A stretch of 64,000 bases of DNA from GWF2-33-9 sp964500435 (GTDB lineage: Bacteria; Bacteroidota; Ignavibacteria; Kapaibacteriales; UBA2268): the NCBI GenBank assembly GCA_964500435.1, contig CAZCNL010000004.1, positions 121,299 through 185,298 of the forward strand, read 5' to 3'. The first letter of the stretch is position 1. Each line of letters opens with the position of its first letter. The notes under the pieces were generated by a model. That model was not told the origin of the DNA. It saw only the letters and a program-made list of their open reading frames with translations, and did no database searches. Positions 42,698-51,050 of the stretch are shown here, piece after piece. Both the position numbers and the translations under genes were made by a program.

Positions 42698-44182
42698 TGG
42701 ATATTTCTCGTAATTACTCCATTCGCCTCTTTGGTCTTGTACACGTATTTTAAATTCAAAAGGCTTACTATCATCTCTCGGTTTAATTTCATAAACTTGT
42801 GTGTAAATAAATGATTGCTTATTTGTGCTTGCTTGACCAACTAATTCGGTGAAAATACCATTCCCATCGATTTGCACATTTTTTACTAAATTATCTCTAC
42901 CGTTAACAACACCATAACTGTTAACAATTAGCTTAACTTTATTTGTCCCAACATCTTGGATTCTAACAATTTGTGGCTGCGGATATGCTTTTACCTGAAT
43001 TGAGTATGCTTTACCGTAATTTTTACCATTAATAAATCTTTCAAAAAATAAAGTTTTGCCAATATAAGATTCATCAACTATTAAGTTTAAAATATCTGAA
43101 GAATACGATTGTAAAATAATTCTATTATCCAAAGATATTTTTGTATAAAAATTCTTTTTTGGAACTTCAGGAAAACTTGGATCAATTTTATAATTTTGCA
43201 AAGGGAAAATTACTGAAGGCACAGTTGGTTCTTGAATTGGAATAGGTTGAACAATAAATTCGTCCTCCACTGAATTTCTATCAATTTTACGAGTCAATTT
43301 TATTTTAACTTTTGTTTTCCCAAAAAGCGGCGTTTTGCCCCCGAGGATTATCGCATTATTAGAAATTTGCTTAATATATGCACTTCCTTGATTATTTTCT
43401 GGGGAATTGATAACAGAAATTTCCGGTTTGCTCATCAATTCGTTTGTTAGATTGATTCCGAAGAAATTGACTTGATTCGTCCATTCATCAGTAGTTAAAG
43501 CGTTAACAATTTTATTTTCAAAATCGAAAAAAATCTCGCCCGTATTTTTAAATAAACTTGTAAACAAATTACTATCAATAGATTTTATTTGAGTTGAATC
43601 TTGTTTTGTTGCAATAAATGGCAATCCTGTTCGAGAATCATAATATGCAACTACAAGCATAAATTGAGTGCTTGCGTTGAGTTTTTGAGGAGTTGGAATA
43701 CCTGAATTATCAGACTTAACATTCACTGTTGCAACAGCATTTACTTTTACAGTATAAATGTAATTACGACCATCGAGAAGCGGTGGATTCCATTGAAAAG
43801 ATGCAGCTTTTAATTCAGGTATCTCTTTATATTTAAAAAAATCATACAAATTATTTGAACTGTTAATATTCAAAACTTGATTTAAAGATTTATTTTCAAT
43901 TTGAAAATTAAAATCGATATTATTTACATTCCCATTATAATAAATAAAATTGACAGAATCGGCGGAAATAAGTCGATAACCATTCTCTTCGATTGAAATA
44001 CGAGTAATTAAAATTGATTTTTCCGCATAAATTGTGAATAAATTATTATTAGATGAAATTTCATTTGATGTGGACTTTTTAGTATCTTTCAAATCAGGTA
44101 TAAGCAACATTAATGCTGCTAAATATAAAATAAAGTAAATTTCAACAGGGCGCCTTTTATTGTTGGGTTTGTGTTTCATCAT
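42692..44182 (-). CDS. GldM/PorM-like T9SS motor periplasmic subunit
   Basis: A 496-residue protein with one N-terminal membrane segment (VEIYFILYLAALMLLIPDL, residues 13-31) after a short basic tail, then a long periplasmic part. The layout (short cytosolic tail, one helix, a stalk of beta domains) and its position just after a GldL-like gene match GldM, which with GldL forms the proton-driven T9SS motor. Inside, PEISVINSPENNQGSAYIKQISNNAIILGGKTPLFGKTKVKI resembles a GldM beta domain. The start overlaps the upstream stop by 26 bases. Identity is inferred from layout and the neighbour, since sequence similarity is modest. Confidence 0.65.
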   Translation of the reverse strand: MMKHKPNNKRRPVEIYFILYLAALMLLIPDLKDTKKSTSNEISSNNNLFTIYAEKSILITRISIEENGYRLISADSVNFIYYNGNVNNIDFNFQIENKSLNQVLNINSSNNLYDFFKYKEIPELKAASFQWNPPLLDGRNYIYTVKVNAVATVNVKSDNSGIPTPQKLNASTQFMLVVAYYDSRTGLPFIATKQDSTQIKSIDSNLFTSLFKNTGEIFFDFENKIVNALTTDEWTNQVNFFGINLTNELMSKPEISVINSPENNQGSAYIKQISNNAIILGGKTPLFGKTKVKIKLTRKIDRNSVEDEFIVQPIPIQEPTVPSVIFPLQNYKIDPSFPEVPKKNFYTKISLDNRIILQSYSSDILNLIVDESYIGKTLFFERFINGKNYGKAYSIQVKAYPQPQIVRIQDVGTNKVKLIVNSYGVVNGRDNLVKNVQIDGNGIFTELVGQASTNKQSFIYTQVYEIKPRDDSKPFEFKIRVQDQRGEWSNYEKYPQ

Positions 44183-44960
44183 TATTTACCATCGAAGTAA
44201 GAATTTTGCTTAATTCTGTTTGTATTGCATACTCCATATTTTTTAAACGAACTTTTGCTAAATCATTATTTAATTGTGCAATTTGATTTTTAAACTCGAT
44301 TAATGATGTATTTGTGAGTTTCATTACTTCCAACATTTCGTCATTTGGTTTAATGCTTTTCGAAATATTTTCAGTTAATTCAGATATTTTTTTGATTAAT
44401 TCAGTTTGTGAATTTTCAATAGCAGAAAAATTTGCATTAATCTTTTCAAGTTGAAAAGTTGCATTAGCAAAATCTCTCGAAATTTCTCCAATTTCTGAAA
44501 TCAGTTCGTCCTTTTCATTATCAGAATCTGCATCTTCAAATAAATCTTCTTTTGGGTTAAAAAGTAAAAAAATAAACATTAAAACTAAAAGAGAAGATTC
44601 CAAAACAAAGCCCGCAATTACGATTCCATCATTAATTAAATTGCTAAACTTCCGCAACCCAACTAAAAGTAATAAAATTGCTGCCCCAAAATAAACAAAT
44701 GCATTAAGAGTTGAAAAATAATATCGATTAAAAATTTCTTCCATCCAAAGTGATGTCCCGTGAATCAAACCTAAAGAGTGAGAAATTTCAACATCAGAAT
44801 CAGAATATTTTTTTAAATTATCTTTATTTACGCAAATTTTCCAAAGAATAAAAAGAAGATTAAATCCCTTAACAAATTTGTTGAATTTCAAGTCATAATA
44901 AATATTTCGGACTAATTTTCGTCCTTTAACTGAATCCAACGAGTTTATTTGAATTTCCAT
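44157..44960 (-). CDS. GldL-like T9SS motor membrane subunit with N-terminal extension
   Basis: A 267-residue protein with two close membrane helices, TM1 at about 84-104 (TLNAFVYFGAAILLLLVGLRK) and TM2 at about 112-134 (GIVIAGFVLESSLLVLMFIF), then an acidic turn and a long coiled coil to the C-terminus. In GldL the motor glutamate sits in TM2 in a GLxxE context; here GFVLESS places Glu121 equivalently. TM1 ends in the basic pair Arg103-Lys104, where GldL has a lysine. An extra N-terminal cytosolic region of about 80 residues is not usual for GldL. A TAATTTTG box lies upstream at 44983-44990. gldK, gldN and sprA/E/T are not in the window. Confidence 0.65.
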   Translation of the reverse strand: MEIQINSLDSVKGRKLVRNIYYDLKFNKFVKGFNLLFILWKICVNKDNLKKYSDSDVEISHSLGLIHGTSLWMEEIFNRYYFSTLNAFVYFGAAILLLLVGLRKFSNLINDGIVIAGFVLESSLLVLMFIFLLFNPKEDLFEDADSDNEKDELISEIGEISRDFANATFQLEKINANFSAIENSQTELIKKISELTENISKSIKPNDEMLEVMKLTNTSLIEFKNQIAQLNNDLAKVRLKNMEYAIQTELSKILTSMVNNDETQTQQ

Positions 44961-44982
44961 AAGATATCATCATAAATTGATA

Positions 44983-44990
44983 CAAAATTA
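44983..44990 (-). promoter_or_regulatory. Predicted -7 promoter box of the GldL-like gene
   Basis: The plus strand reads CAAAATTA (TAATTTTG on the minus strand), 22 bases upstream of the gene start, starting the two-gene GldL-GldM-like unit. Confidence 0.45.
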
Positions 44991-45063
44991 AAAGAATGAA
45001 TATTATAAAACAACAAAATATCAAATATAAATAAAAAAAATTAAATAATACAAATTTTTTTCG

Positions 45064-45071
45064 TAATTTTG
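45064..45071 (+). promoter_or_regulatory. Predicted -7 promoter box of the 135-residue/rpsU unit
   Basis: TAATTTTG on the plus strand after a T run, 40 bases upstream of the ATG at 45112. With 44983-44990 it forms another divergent promoter region. Confidence 0.5.
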
Positions 45072-45111
45072 TATTTTAGATTCGTTCTTATTAAAAAAAA
45101 GAGAGAAATAT

Positions 45112-45519
45112 ATGGCTGGCAGAAAAAGAAAGATTAGACGTGCTAAGTACATTGTTTTGTATTCACCTTTTTTAATGAAGGAGACCAAGCACGAGTTGAT
45201 TGGTGAACCAATCGAAACTCCTTACGGAAGACAACAATGGGCTCAATGCACTAAAAGTCGCCATACACAACTTGTTAACTTAGATACAATAGAATCCCAA
45301 GTTGATAAATCTCAAGCCATAGTCCACATTTCACGAGAAGATGCCAAGAAATATTCACCTCTTTTGGAATATAATGTCGGTGATATCATATTCCATGCCG
45401 TTTGGGATGATGTTGGCATAGTCCGTTCAAAGGAAATTTTAAGTGATGGTGGTAGAGCTATTGTCGTTCATTTTGAAAAAAATAACGAAAAACGTTTAAT
45501 AGAAAATTTAAAAGCATAA
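45112..45519 (+). CDS. Unknown basic protein with tudor-like C-terminus, upstream of rpsU
   Basis: A 135-residue protein with no signal peptide. The N-terminus is strongly basic (MAGRKRKIRRAKYIVLY). A central part (HELIGEPIETPYGRQQWAQCTKSRHTQLVNLDTI) is not recognised. The C-terminal 55 residues, VGDIIFHAVWDDVGIVRSKEILSDGGRAIVVHFEKNNEKRLIENL, resemble the small tudor/SH3-like fold at the UvrD/PcrA C-terminus and in CarD-type RNA-polymerase-binding domains (pattern F/hydrophobic-H-xx-W/F-xxG-V then V-x-F-xxxxxKRL). Nucleic-acid or polymerase binding is therefore a reasonable guess. It is co-transcribed with rpsU, whose Shine-Dalgarno overlaps its stop codon. Confidence 0.8.
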   Translation: MAGRKRKIRRAKYIVLYSPFLMKETKHELIGEPIETPYGRQQWAQCTKSRHTQLVNLDTIESQVDKSQAIVHISREDAKKYSPLLEYNVGDIIFHAVWDDVGIVRSKEILSDGGRAIVVHFEKNNEKRLIENLKA

Positions 45520-45528
45520 AGGAGGTGA
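45518..45528 (+). promoter_or_regulatory. 11-base perfect Shine-Dalgarno of rpsU
   Basis: AAAGGAGGTGA is fully complementary to the 3' end of bacterial 16S rRNA and ends six bases before the TTG start. It overlaps the stop TAA of the upstream gene. It is by far the strongest Shine-Dalgarno in the window, where most starts have little or none. Confidence 0.85.
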
Positions 45529-45533
45529 ATTAA

Positions 45534-45722
45534 TTGATTGGCGTAACTTTGCAAAGTAATGAAAACATCGATAGAGCTTTAAGACGTTTCAAGAAAAAAT
45601 ACGAGCGTAGCGGTATCCTTCGTGAATTCAAAAAACGTACTGCTTACTCAAAACCAAGCGTAGAAAAACGTTTAGAAAGAGCAAAATCAGCACGTCGTCA
45701 TCGTATTTTCAGTTCTAACTAA
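45534..45722 (+). CDS. rpsU: 30S ribosomal protein bS21
   Basis: A 62-residue ribosomal protein bS21: VTLQSNENIDRALRRFKKKYERSGILREFKKRTAYSKPSVEKRLERAKSARRHRIF matches the family end to end. The start is TTG at 45534, fixed by the 11-base Shine-Dalgarno 6 bases upstream; no ATG is available near it. In Flavobacterium, bS21 helps to sequester the anti-Shine-Dalgarno and rpsU carries an unusually strong Shine-Dalgarno that allows autoregulation; the same arrangement is seen here. It is followed by a hairpin terminator. Confidence 0.96.
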   Translation: MIGVTLQSNENIDRALRRFKKKYERSGILREFKKRTAYSKPSVEKRLERAKSARRHRIFSSN

Positions 45723-45756
45723 TCTGAAAATACTTCTTCTTTATCTTTAAAGAAAT

Positions 45757-45795
45757 TAAAAAGGTTTATCACAAAATGATAAACCTTTTTTTTAT
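45757..45795 (+). terminator. Rho-independent terminator of rpsU
   Basis: Stem AAAAAGGTTTATCA / TGATAAACCTTTTT with loop CAAAA, followed by a T run, 35 bases after the rpsU stop. It may also work for the convergent ATPase gene at 45830. Confidence 0.9.
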
Positions 45796-45829
45796 TTTAT
45801 TGAAACTTTAAAAAATCAACTCAAACTTT

Positions 45830-47917
45830 TTATGCAGAGAATCTCTGATTGAAATCTTCCAAAAAAACATCATAATTTAAATCTCTCGCAATTTTTTCCA
45901 CCGATTCTTTATATGATTTTGCCAATTTATAATCTAATTCTTTTAATAATATTGATATATTGGATAAAGTAAGTAATTTGTAGTTTAAATCTAATTTTAA
46001 AGAGATTTCTGAAGCCTTTTTCAATAAATCAATTGCATTTGTAAAATCACCTTTTTGATATTGAATTATTGAAATAGTGTTCAAATACAACACATCAATT
46101 TCTCGTGGTTCTCTTTCATCTATTTTATGTTCAAGCGAATCCATTAATTTTATTGCTTTTTCCAAATTGCCACTTTCCGAGTAAAGCTTTGCAAGCAAGA
46201 GGTTTGCTTTAATTCTATCTGTAAAATCTATTGAACTATTAGTAAATTGTTCCAGGATTTTAATTGCACTTTCGCTATCTTGATTTAAGCCCATTTCTAT
46301 AATATCATCAAATTTCAAATTTTGAAAATTAGGCATTATTGTTTCTTCATTAATACTTGCAAACGAATTGGTCGAAGAGTAATCTCTATTGCTGTTTTGA
46401 TTATTATTGCTTATAAAATCAAAAAGGTCGTTGAAATCATTATTAATATGCTTTTGATTTTCATCTTGTGAACTTGAAATAAAACTCTGTTCTGTGTTAT
46501 CTTCGATATCCTTATTCAAACTTTGAAGATATTGAATGATACCTGTTGTATAGCTTTTATCATCATATTCCATTGCAATTTTTGCTTGTTCTTGCAAAAT
46601 TTCTTTAATATTCTCCTCATCTTCAGACAAAGTGCTGTGCGCAATAATAAAAGGCATCAATTCATTTTTCAATGCAGGATTGTCCATACTTTCGTAACTT
46701 TTCTTTAAAATATCTGCTATGATTGTATGTAAAGCCTTATATTCTTCGTATTCGAGTAAATTCTCGAAGTAATTTTGATATATAGCTTGATTAAAAATAT
46801 AGCAAGTTGTTTTTATTCCGTAACGCTCCTTTGCACCAATGCTTCGGATAAAACCAGTTTTGTTTTGAATCGCTCGTAATGTTTTAATTGTTGACAAGTA
46901 ATCCAAATTTAATAACTGTGAAACTATATAAACAGAAAATTCTAATCCTTCGGCTGCACATATCGAAAGTATATTTTTTTCCTCTTCGGTTAATTTGTCC
47001 ATAGAAGATAAAAATAAAGATTGAAGTGATGATGGGATAAAAGTATCAATCCTACTAAAATCTACATCAGAAATTGAAATTTTATTTTCCTTGAAATATT
47101 TCAGGTATTCAGTAATTGCAAGTGGAACACCAAAGGTTTTTTGAAATATCCAGTTAATAAATTCTTCCTTGTAATTAATATTAGGAAAATAATTCGAAAT
47201 CATTTGTGTTATTTCGTTTTTATCGAAAGTTGGAATTTTATAATAAAAAGTCCCTTTAGGATGTTCATTTATATATTTTAAAAACATCGAAAAAGCAAGA
47301 TTGCGTCTTTCGCAATTTGATGAGTCAAAAGCAATTACAAATATTGCTTTCAAGTCTTTCGTTTTTTGTAAAATTAATTTAAGTAAATCGTAAGATTGAG
47401 GGTCAGCAAGTTCAAAATCATCGAAAAGTAACACAAATGGATTTTTATCTGAATATTGTTTGAAAATTTCAATATAAGTATCAATGGAATTTGCTTGTGC
47501 TTTCTTTTTATTTTCACCGAACTCTCTTAAATCCTTATTTAATTCTTTTATAACATAAAAAATATCGCCAGCAAGTGGTAATCCCGAAAGAAGTGTCATG
47601 CCTACACTCAATGCTAACCGTTTTGTTGGTGGTATATTTTTTCGGGTCGAAAGCTCTTTGATTGCAGAACTAAACGGACCAAATGGATTTAAATTACTCA
47701 AAGCAAAATTATTCAATGGTTGTTCGACTTTGACTGTAGCGTTGATTACATTGTGTTTTTCAGATAATATTTCTAATTCCTTCAATATTCTTGTTTTCCC
47801 AAATCCTTTGCCGCCATCAATTAAAATTAAACTACCTTCGTTATTATTTTTTAATAAATTTAATTTTTCAGAAAATTCATTAAATAATTCTTTGCGATTG
47901 ATAAATTTATTTTCCAT
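45830..47917 (-). CDS. P-loop ATPase with C-terminal TPR repeats (STAND/AAA_16-like)
   Basis: A 695-residue cytosolic protein. The N-terminal NTPase has Walker A LILIDGGKGFGKTRIL (residues 30-45) and Walker B PFVLLFDDFELADPQSY. A winged-helix-like middle segment around 300-360 has EEEKNILSICAAEGLEFSVYIVSQLL. A low-complexity Ser/Asn linker sits near residues 480-530, and the C-terminal 150 residues hold TPR-like helices (SAIKILEQFTNSSIDFTDRIKANLLLAKLY and AIDLLKKASEISLKLDLNY). The layout resembles AAA_16/MalT-like signal ATPases; no effector or DNA-binding domain is visible. Role unknown; it stands alone. Convergent with rpsU. Confidence 0.8.
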   Translation of the reverse strand: MENKFINRKELFNEFSEKLNLLKNNNEGSLILIDGGKGFGKTRILKELEILSEKHNVINATVKVEQPLNNFALSNLNPFGPFSSAIKELSTRKNIPPTKRLALSVGMTLLSGLPLAGDIFYVIKELNKDLREFGENKKKAQANSIDTYIEIFKQYSDKNPFVLLFDDFELADPQSYDLLKLILQKTKDLKAIFVIAFDSSNCERRNLAFSMFLKYINEHPKGTFYYKIPTFDKNEITQMISNYFPNINYKEEFINWIFQKTFGVPLAITEYLKYFKENKISISDVDFSRIDTFIPSSLQSLFLSSMDKLTEEEKNILSICAAEGLEFSVYIVSQLLNLDYLSTIKTLRAIQNKTGFIRSIGAKERYGIKTTCYIFNQAIYQNYFENLLEYEEYKALHTIIADILKKSYESMDNPALKNELMPFIIAHSTLSEDEENIKEILQEQAKIAMEYDDKSYTTGIIQYLQSLNKDIEDNTEQSFISSSQDENQKHINNDFNDLFDFISNNNQNSNRDYSSTNSFASINEETIMPNFQNLKFDDIIEMGLNQDSESAIKILEQFTNSSIDFTDRIKANLLLAKLYSESGNLEKAIKLMDSLEHKIDEREPREIDVLYLNTISIIQYQKGDFTNAIDLLKKASEISLKLDLNYKLLTLSNISILLKELDYKLAKSYKESVEKIARDLNYDVFLEDFNQRFSA

Positions 47918-48040
47918 AAATTGTAACTTTTTAAAAATAAAATTGTCTATATAAAATAATTCTATAATTAATGTAATTTAATTATTAATTAAAATGTAAA
48001 TTTAACCATTTTTTATGAATTTTAAAATATATTTATTTTT

Positions 48041-51000
48041 ATGAAAAATACTTTGACTTATTTTATATTTTTTATAGTTATACTTTTGACCAGCTTTCCT
48101 GGCAAAATACTTAGTCAAGACTTAATTGACACACGTGGCAATGATTTCTGGCTTGCCTTTTTACCAAATTTTCATAATTACGAAAATGACCCAATTTCCA
48201 ATTATACTGACTCTCTTTATATTTTTATCGTTGCAACCGATACTTGCAGCGGGTTAATAGAATATAAAGATATAAATGGAAAATCATATAGTAAAAATTT
48301 CATTATAACTGACCCGAAGAATATATATTCATTTTCGTTACCCTATTTGAACTTTGAGCTTCGTGGTTTCAACCGAAGTGGAACAATTCAAACAAATAAC
48401 AATTATCAATGCGAAAAAATTGCTCCACAGGCTTTTCACATAACATCTACAGCTGATATAACAATTTATGCACACGAACAAGCAGTTACAACAAGCGAGT
48501 CGATGACTTGTTTACCAACTGATGCTCTCGGAACGGATTACATTGTTTTAACATACAACAGCGATGGAAATGAAGGTTTTGGATCAATTGATGGACAAAG
48601 CACTCCATCTCAGTTTTTAGTAGTCGCAACGGAAGATAGCACTCAAGTAATAATTGTTCCAAAAGTCGCTACTCGAGTTAATGGAACAAAAACACAAACA
48701 ATAAACTTGAACAAGGGTGATGTTTATTTAGTTCAAGCACAAATTACTAATACGAATTTAAATGGCGATTTAACTGGTAGCCGTGTAACATCGAATAAAC
48801 CAATTTCTTTAATTGCTGGTCATCAACGTACTCGACTCCCCATAAATGGAAATGTAACTTCACGTGATTGCTTACTTGAACAATTACCACCATTGAGTGC
48901 CTGGGGACGCAATGCAATAGTCATTCCATTCGCTCAATCCAAGCAAATATTCTCCTCAGGCAACGATATTTTTAGAATTTTATCTGGTTCTGATAATAAT
49001 GATATAACAATCGATGGTATTCCAATTTTAACATTATCACAAGGTAGCATTTTCGAAATGGAATTAACTGAACCACATTATATTGAAGGAACTGGTCCTA
49101 TTTTAGTCGCACAATACAAAAAAAGCTCCCAATCTGGAGTAAGTGGTCAAAATGGCATTAGCGATCCTCTTATGATGATTATGCCCCCAATCGAACAATA
49201 CGGTAATTTCTATCGAATTGCAAATATCCAATCATACGAACCCGGTTCAAACAACAAATTTGATCCTGTTTATAGTGAACATTACGTAGGAATTATTATA
49301 CCTGACTCCGTTACAAAATTAATTAAAATTGATGGTAATTTTATCGGGGCTAATTTCTTTAAAAAAGTACCAAATAGTAATTTTTCTTATTGCTTTTTAC
49401 AAGTTACACAAGGAACTCACGAATTAATCGCTCCAACAGGTTTCGGCTTAACTGTTTATGGTTATGGTTATGCAAATTCTTATGGTTATTATGGTGGTAT
49501 GAATTTGGTTAAATATGACTTCACTCCTCCAAAAATTTTAGCAAGCTCAAATTGCTATACGATTACAGGAATTGTAACTGATTCCAGTGCAACCGACACA
49601 AGAGTAACTGAATTAGACTTTCCAGCTACAAATTTAATCAATGTTGATATACAACAAAATAATTCATTTCCTACAGGATTGGCGTATTTCACCGCCTCTC
49701 TTCATAATCATTATTTAGATGGTAGTTTCCAAATTAAAGCAATGGATTCGGCTGGTTTATCAACTTCACTTAACTATGATATCCCAGGCTTCACAATTAA
49801 TTATCAAGGTTTCCGAGAAAACACTACACCATTCCAAGTTATAGATACTGTCCCTTCTGGGACTGAAGTTTGCTTCGATATTCCAATTGAAAATTATGGA
49901 AAATTCCAACATACACTTTATCAAATTTATTTGAAATCAACAAATCAAACTGATACATTATTAAGTCTAATTCCTATTACTTTGAACAGTGGTGATGTCC
50001 AAACTATCAAAGTTTGCAAAACATTTGCAGATACTGGAACATATAATTTTGAATTAATTATTGAAGATAGCTGCGAAGCAAGAACTATTACCAATTTCCA
50101 AATCCTTTCATTTAAAGATAATAAACCACCGACAATACAGGTTAAGAAAGATCCTTGCAATCAAACTTTTGATGTCGAAATAAATGAAACATTAAAATCC
50201 GACTCTGGTATTGAATTATTTAAAATTGAAGCAGAAGAAAACGGGAAAATCGATATTCAAGATCAAAATACAAAATACATAAGATTTCATTTTACTGTCA
50301 ATGACCCTCGTGAAGATGCTTATTACAAATTTATTGTTGTCGACTCAATGGGAAATTCGAAAGAATACGAAGAATTTATACCGGGCTTTACTTTATCGTT
50401 TATTACTTCTTCAATCAATCCACAAGATAGCAACAAATTAGATTTTGGAAGTAGAATGATCGGTGCAAGACATCAAGATACAATATTACTCACCAATTAT
50501 GGTAAATATACGATTGTCCTCGATAAAGCATATATGTTCAATAATACAATCTTTTCTATTCCACAATCACAGTTCCCATTTACAATTGAACCACAGCAGA
50601 CTAAACCATTGGTTGTAATTTATAAACCAGTTGATGCAAAAATTGATAAAGATTTGGACACCGTACGCTTTAATTTCAATTGTTTAGATAAATTTATCTA
50701 TTTAGAGGGCGCTGCGACTGTTTTCGATGTAACTCAAAATTCAAAATGCAACGTTCCTTTGAAATTTACGACTGATTCCATACCTACTTCTTTGGAAGCA
50801 TCACTGAAATCTTCAATTATCGAAGGCATCGTCGAAATTAATTTCAAATCAGATGAGAATACTAATTTAGTAATTTCCCTGTATGACCAATTCGGAATAC
50901 TAAGAGATGAACTATTTAACGGAACTCTGCCAAAAGGAACAGCAATAAAAGTTTTTAACTTAAACAATTTAGTTAGTAGCGTTTATTTCATCAAAGTTTC

Positions 51001-51043
51001 AACCAATTTCGGCACAGGAGTTTTCAAAATTATTAAGTTATAG
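48041..51043 (+). CDS. Large secreted IgGFc-binding-like protein with T9SS C-terminal domain
   Basis: A 1000-residue exported protein with the signal peptide TYFIFFIVILLTSFPGKILSQ. Residues about 30-480 look like the IgGFc-binding N-terminal domain: DTRGNDFWLAFLPNF, then IYAHEQAVTTSESMTCLPTDALGTDYIVLTYN, VGIIIPDSVTKLIKID and QVTQGTHELIAPTGFGLTVYGYG. Ig-like or 'choice-of-anchor' modules follow, and a T9SS-type C-terminal domain ends the protein (ISLYDQFGILRDELFNG to FKIIKL). The IgGFc name comes from a mucin-like eukaryotic protein and does not imply antibody binding here. Rightward gene, convergent with the M1 peptidase gene. Confidence 0.86.
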   Translation: MKNTLTYFIFFIVILLTSFPGKILSQDLIDTRGNDFWLAFLPNFHNYENDPISNYTDSLYIFIVATDTCSGLIEYKDINGKSYSKNFIITDPKNIYSFSLPYLNFELRGFNRSGTIQTNNNYQCEKIAPQAFHITSTADITIYAHEQAVTTSESMTCLPTDALGTDYIVLTYNSDGNEGFGSIDGQSTPSQFLVVATEDSTQVIIVPKVATRVNGTKTQTINLNKGDVYLVQAQITNTNLNGDLTGSRVTSNKPISLIAGHQRTRLPINGNVTSRDCLLEQLPPLSAWGRNAIVIPFAQSKQIFSSGNDIFRILSGSDNNDITIDGIPILTLSQGSIFEMELTEPHYIEGTGPILVAQYKKSSQSGVSGQNGISDPLMMIMPPIEQYGNFYRIANIQSYEPGSNNKFDPVYSEHYVGIIIPDSVTKLIKIDGNFIGANFFKKVPNSNFSYCFLQVTQGTHELIAPTGFGLTVYGYGYANSYGYYGGMNLVKYDFTPPKILASSNCYTITGIVTDSSATDTRVTELDFPATNLINVDIQQNNSFPTGLAYFTASLHNHYLDGSFQIKAMDSAGLSTSLNYDIPGFTINYQGFRENTTPFQVIDTVPSGTEVCFDIPIENYGKFQHTLYQIYLKSTNQTDTLLSLIPITLNSGDVQTIKVCKTFADTGTYNFELIIEDSCEARTITNFQILSFKDNKPPTIQVKKDPCNQTFDVEINETLKSDSGIELFKIEAEENGKIDIQDQNTKYIRFHFTVNDPREDAYYKFIVVDSMGNSKEYEEFIPGFTLSFITSSINPQDSNKLDFGSRMIGARHQDTILLTNYGKYTIVLDKAYMFNNTIFSIPQSQFPFTIEPQQTKPLVVIYKPVDAKIDKDLDTVRFNFNCLDKFIYLEGAATVFDVTQNSKCNVPLKFTTDSIPTSLEASLKSSIIEGIVEINFKSDENTNLVISLYDQFGILRDELFNGTLPKGTAIKVFNLNNLVSSVYFIKVSTNFGTGVFKIIKL

Positions 51044-51050
51044 TTATTTA

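Noticed and set aside
44157..44960. ExbB/TolQ or MotA-type ion-motor protein
   Set aside because: Those have three or four helices with different signatures; two close helices with a TM2 glutamate plus a long coiled coil and a downstream single-helix periplasmic partner fit GldL-GldM better, though not proved.
45830..47917. Anti-phage defence system
   Set aside because: Although STAND-like ATPases occur in defence loci, there is no nuclease, toxin, protease or TIR partner beside it and the flanking genes are housekeeping or surface genes.
48041..51043. Literal IgG-Fc-binding function
   Set aside because: The name is historical; FCB proteins with this domain have no shown antibody binding, so I kept only the domain similarity.
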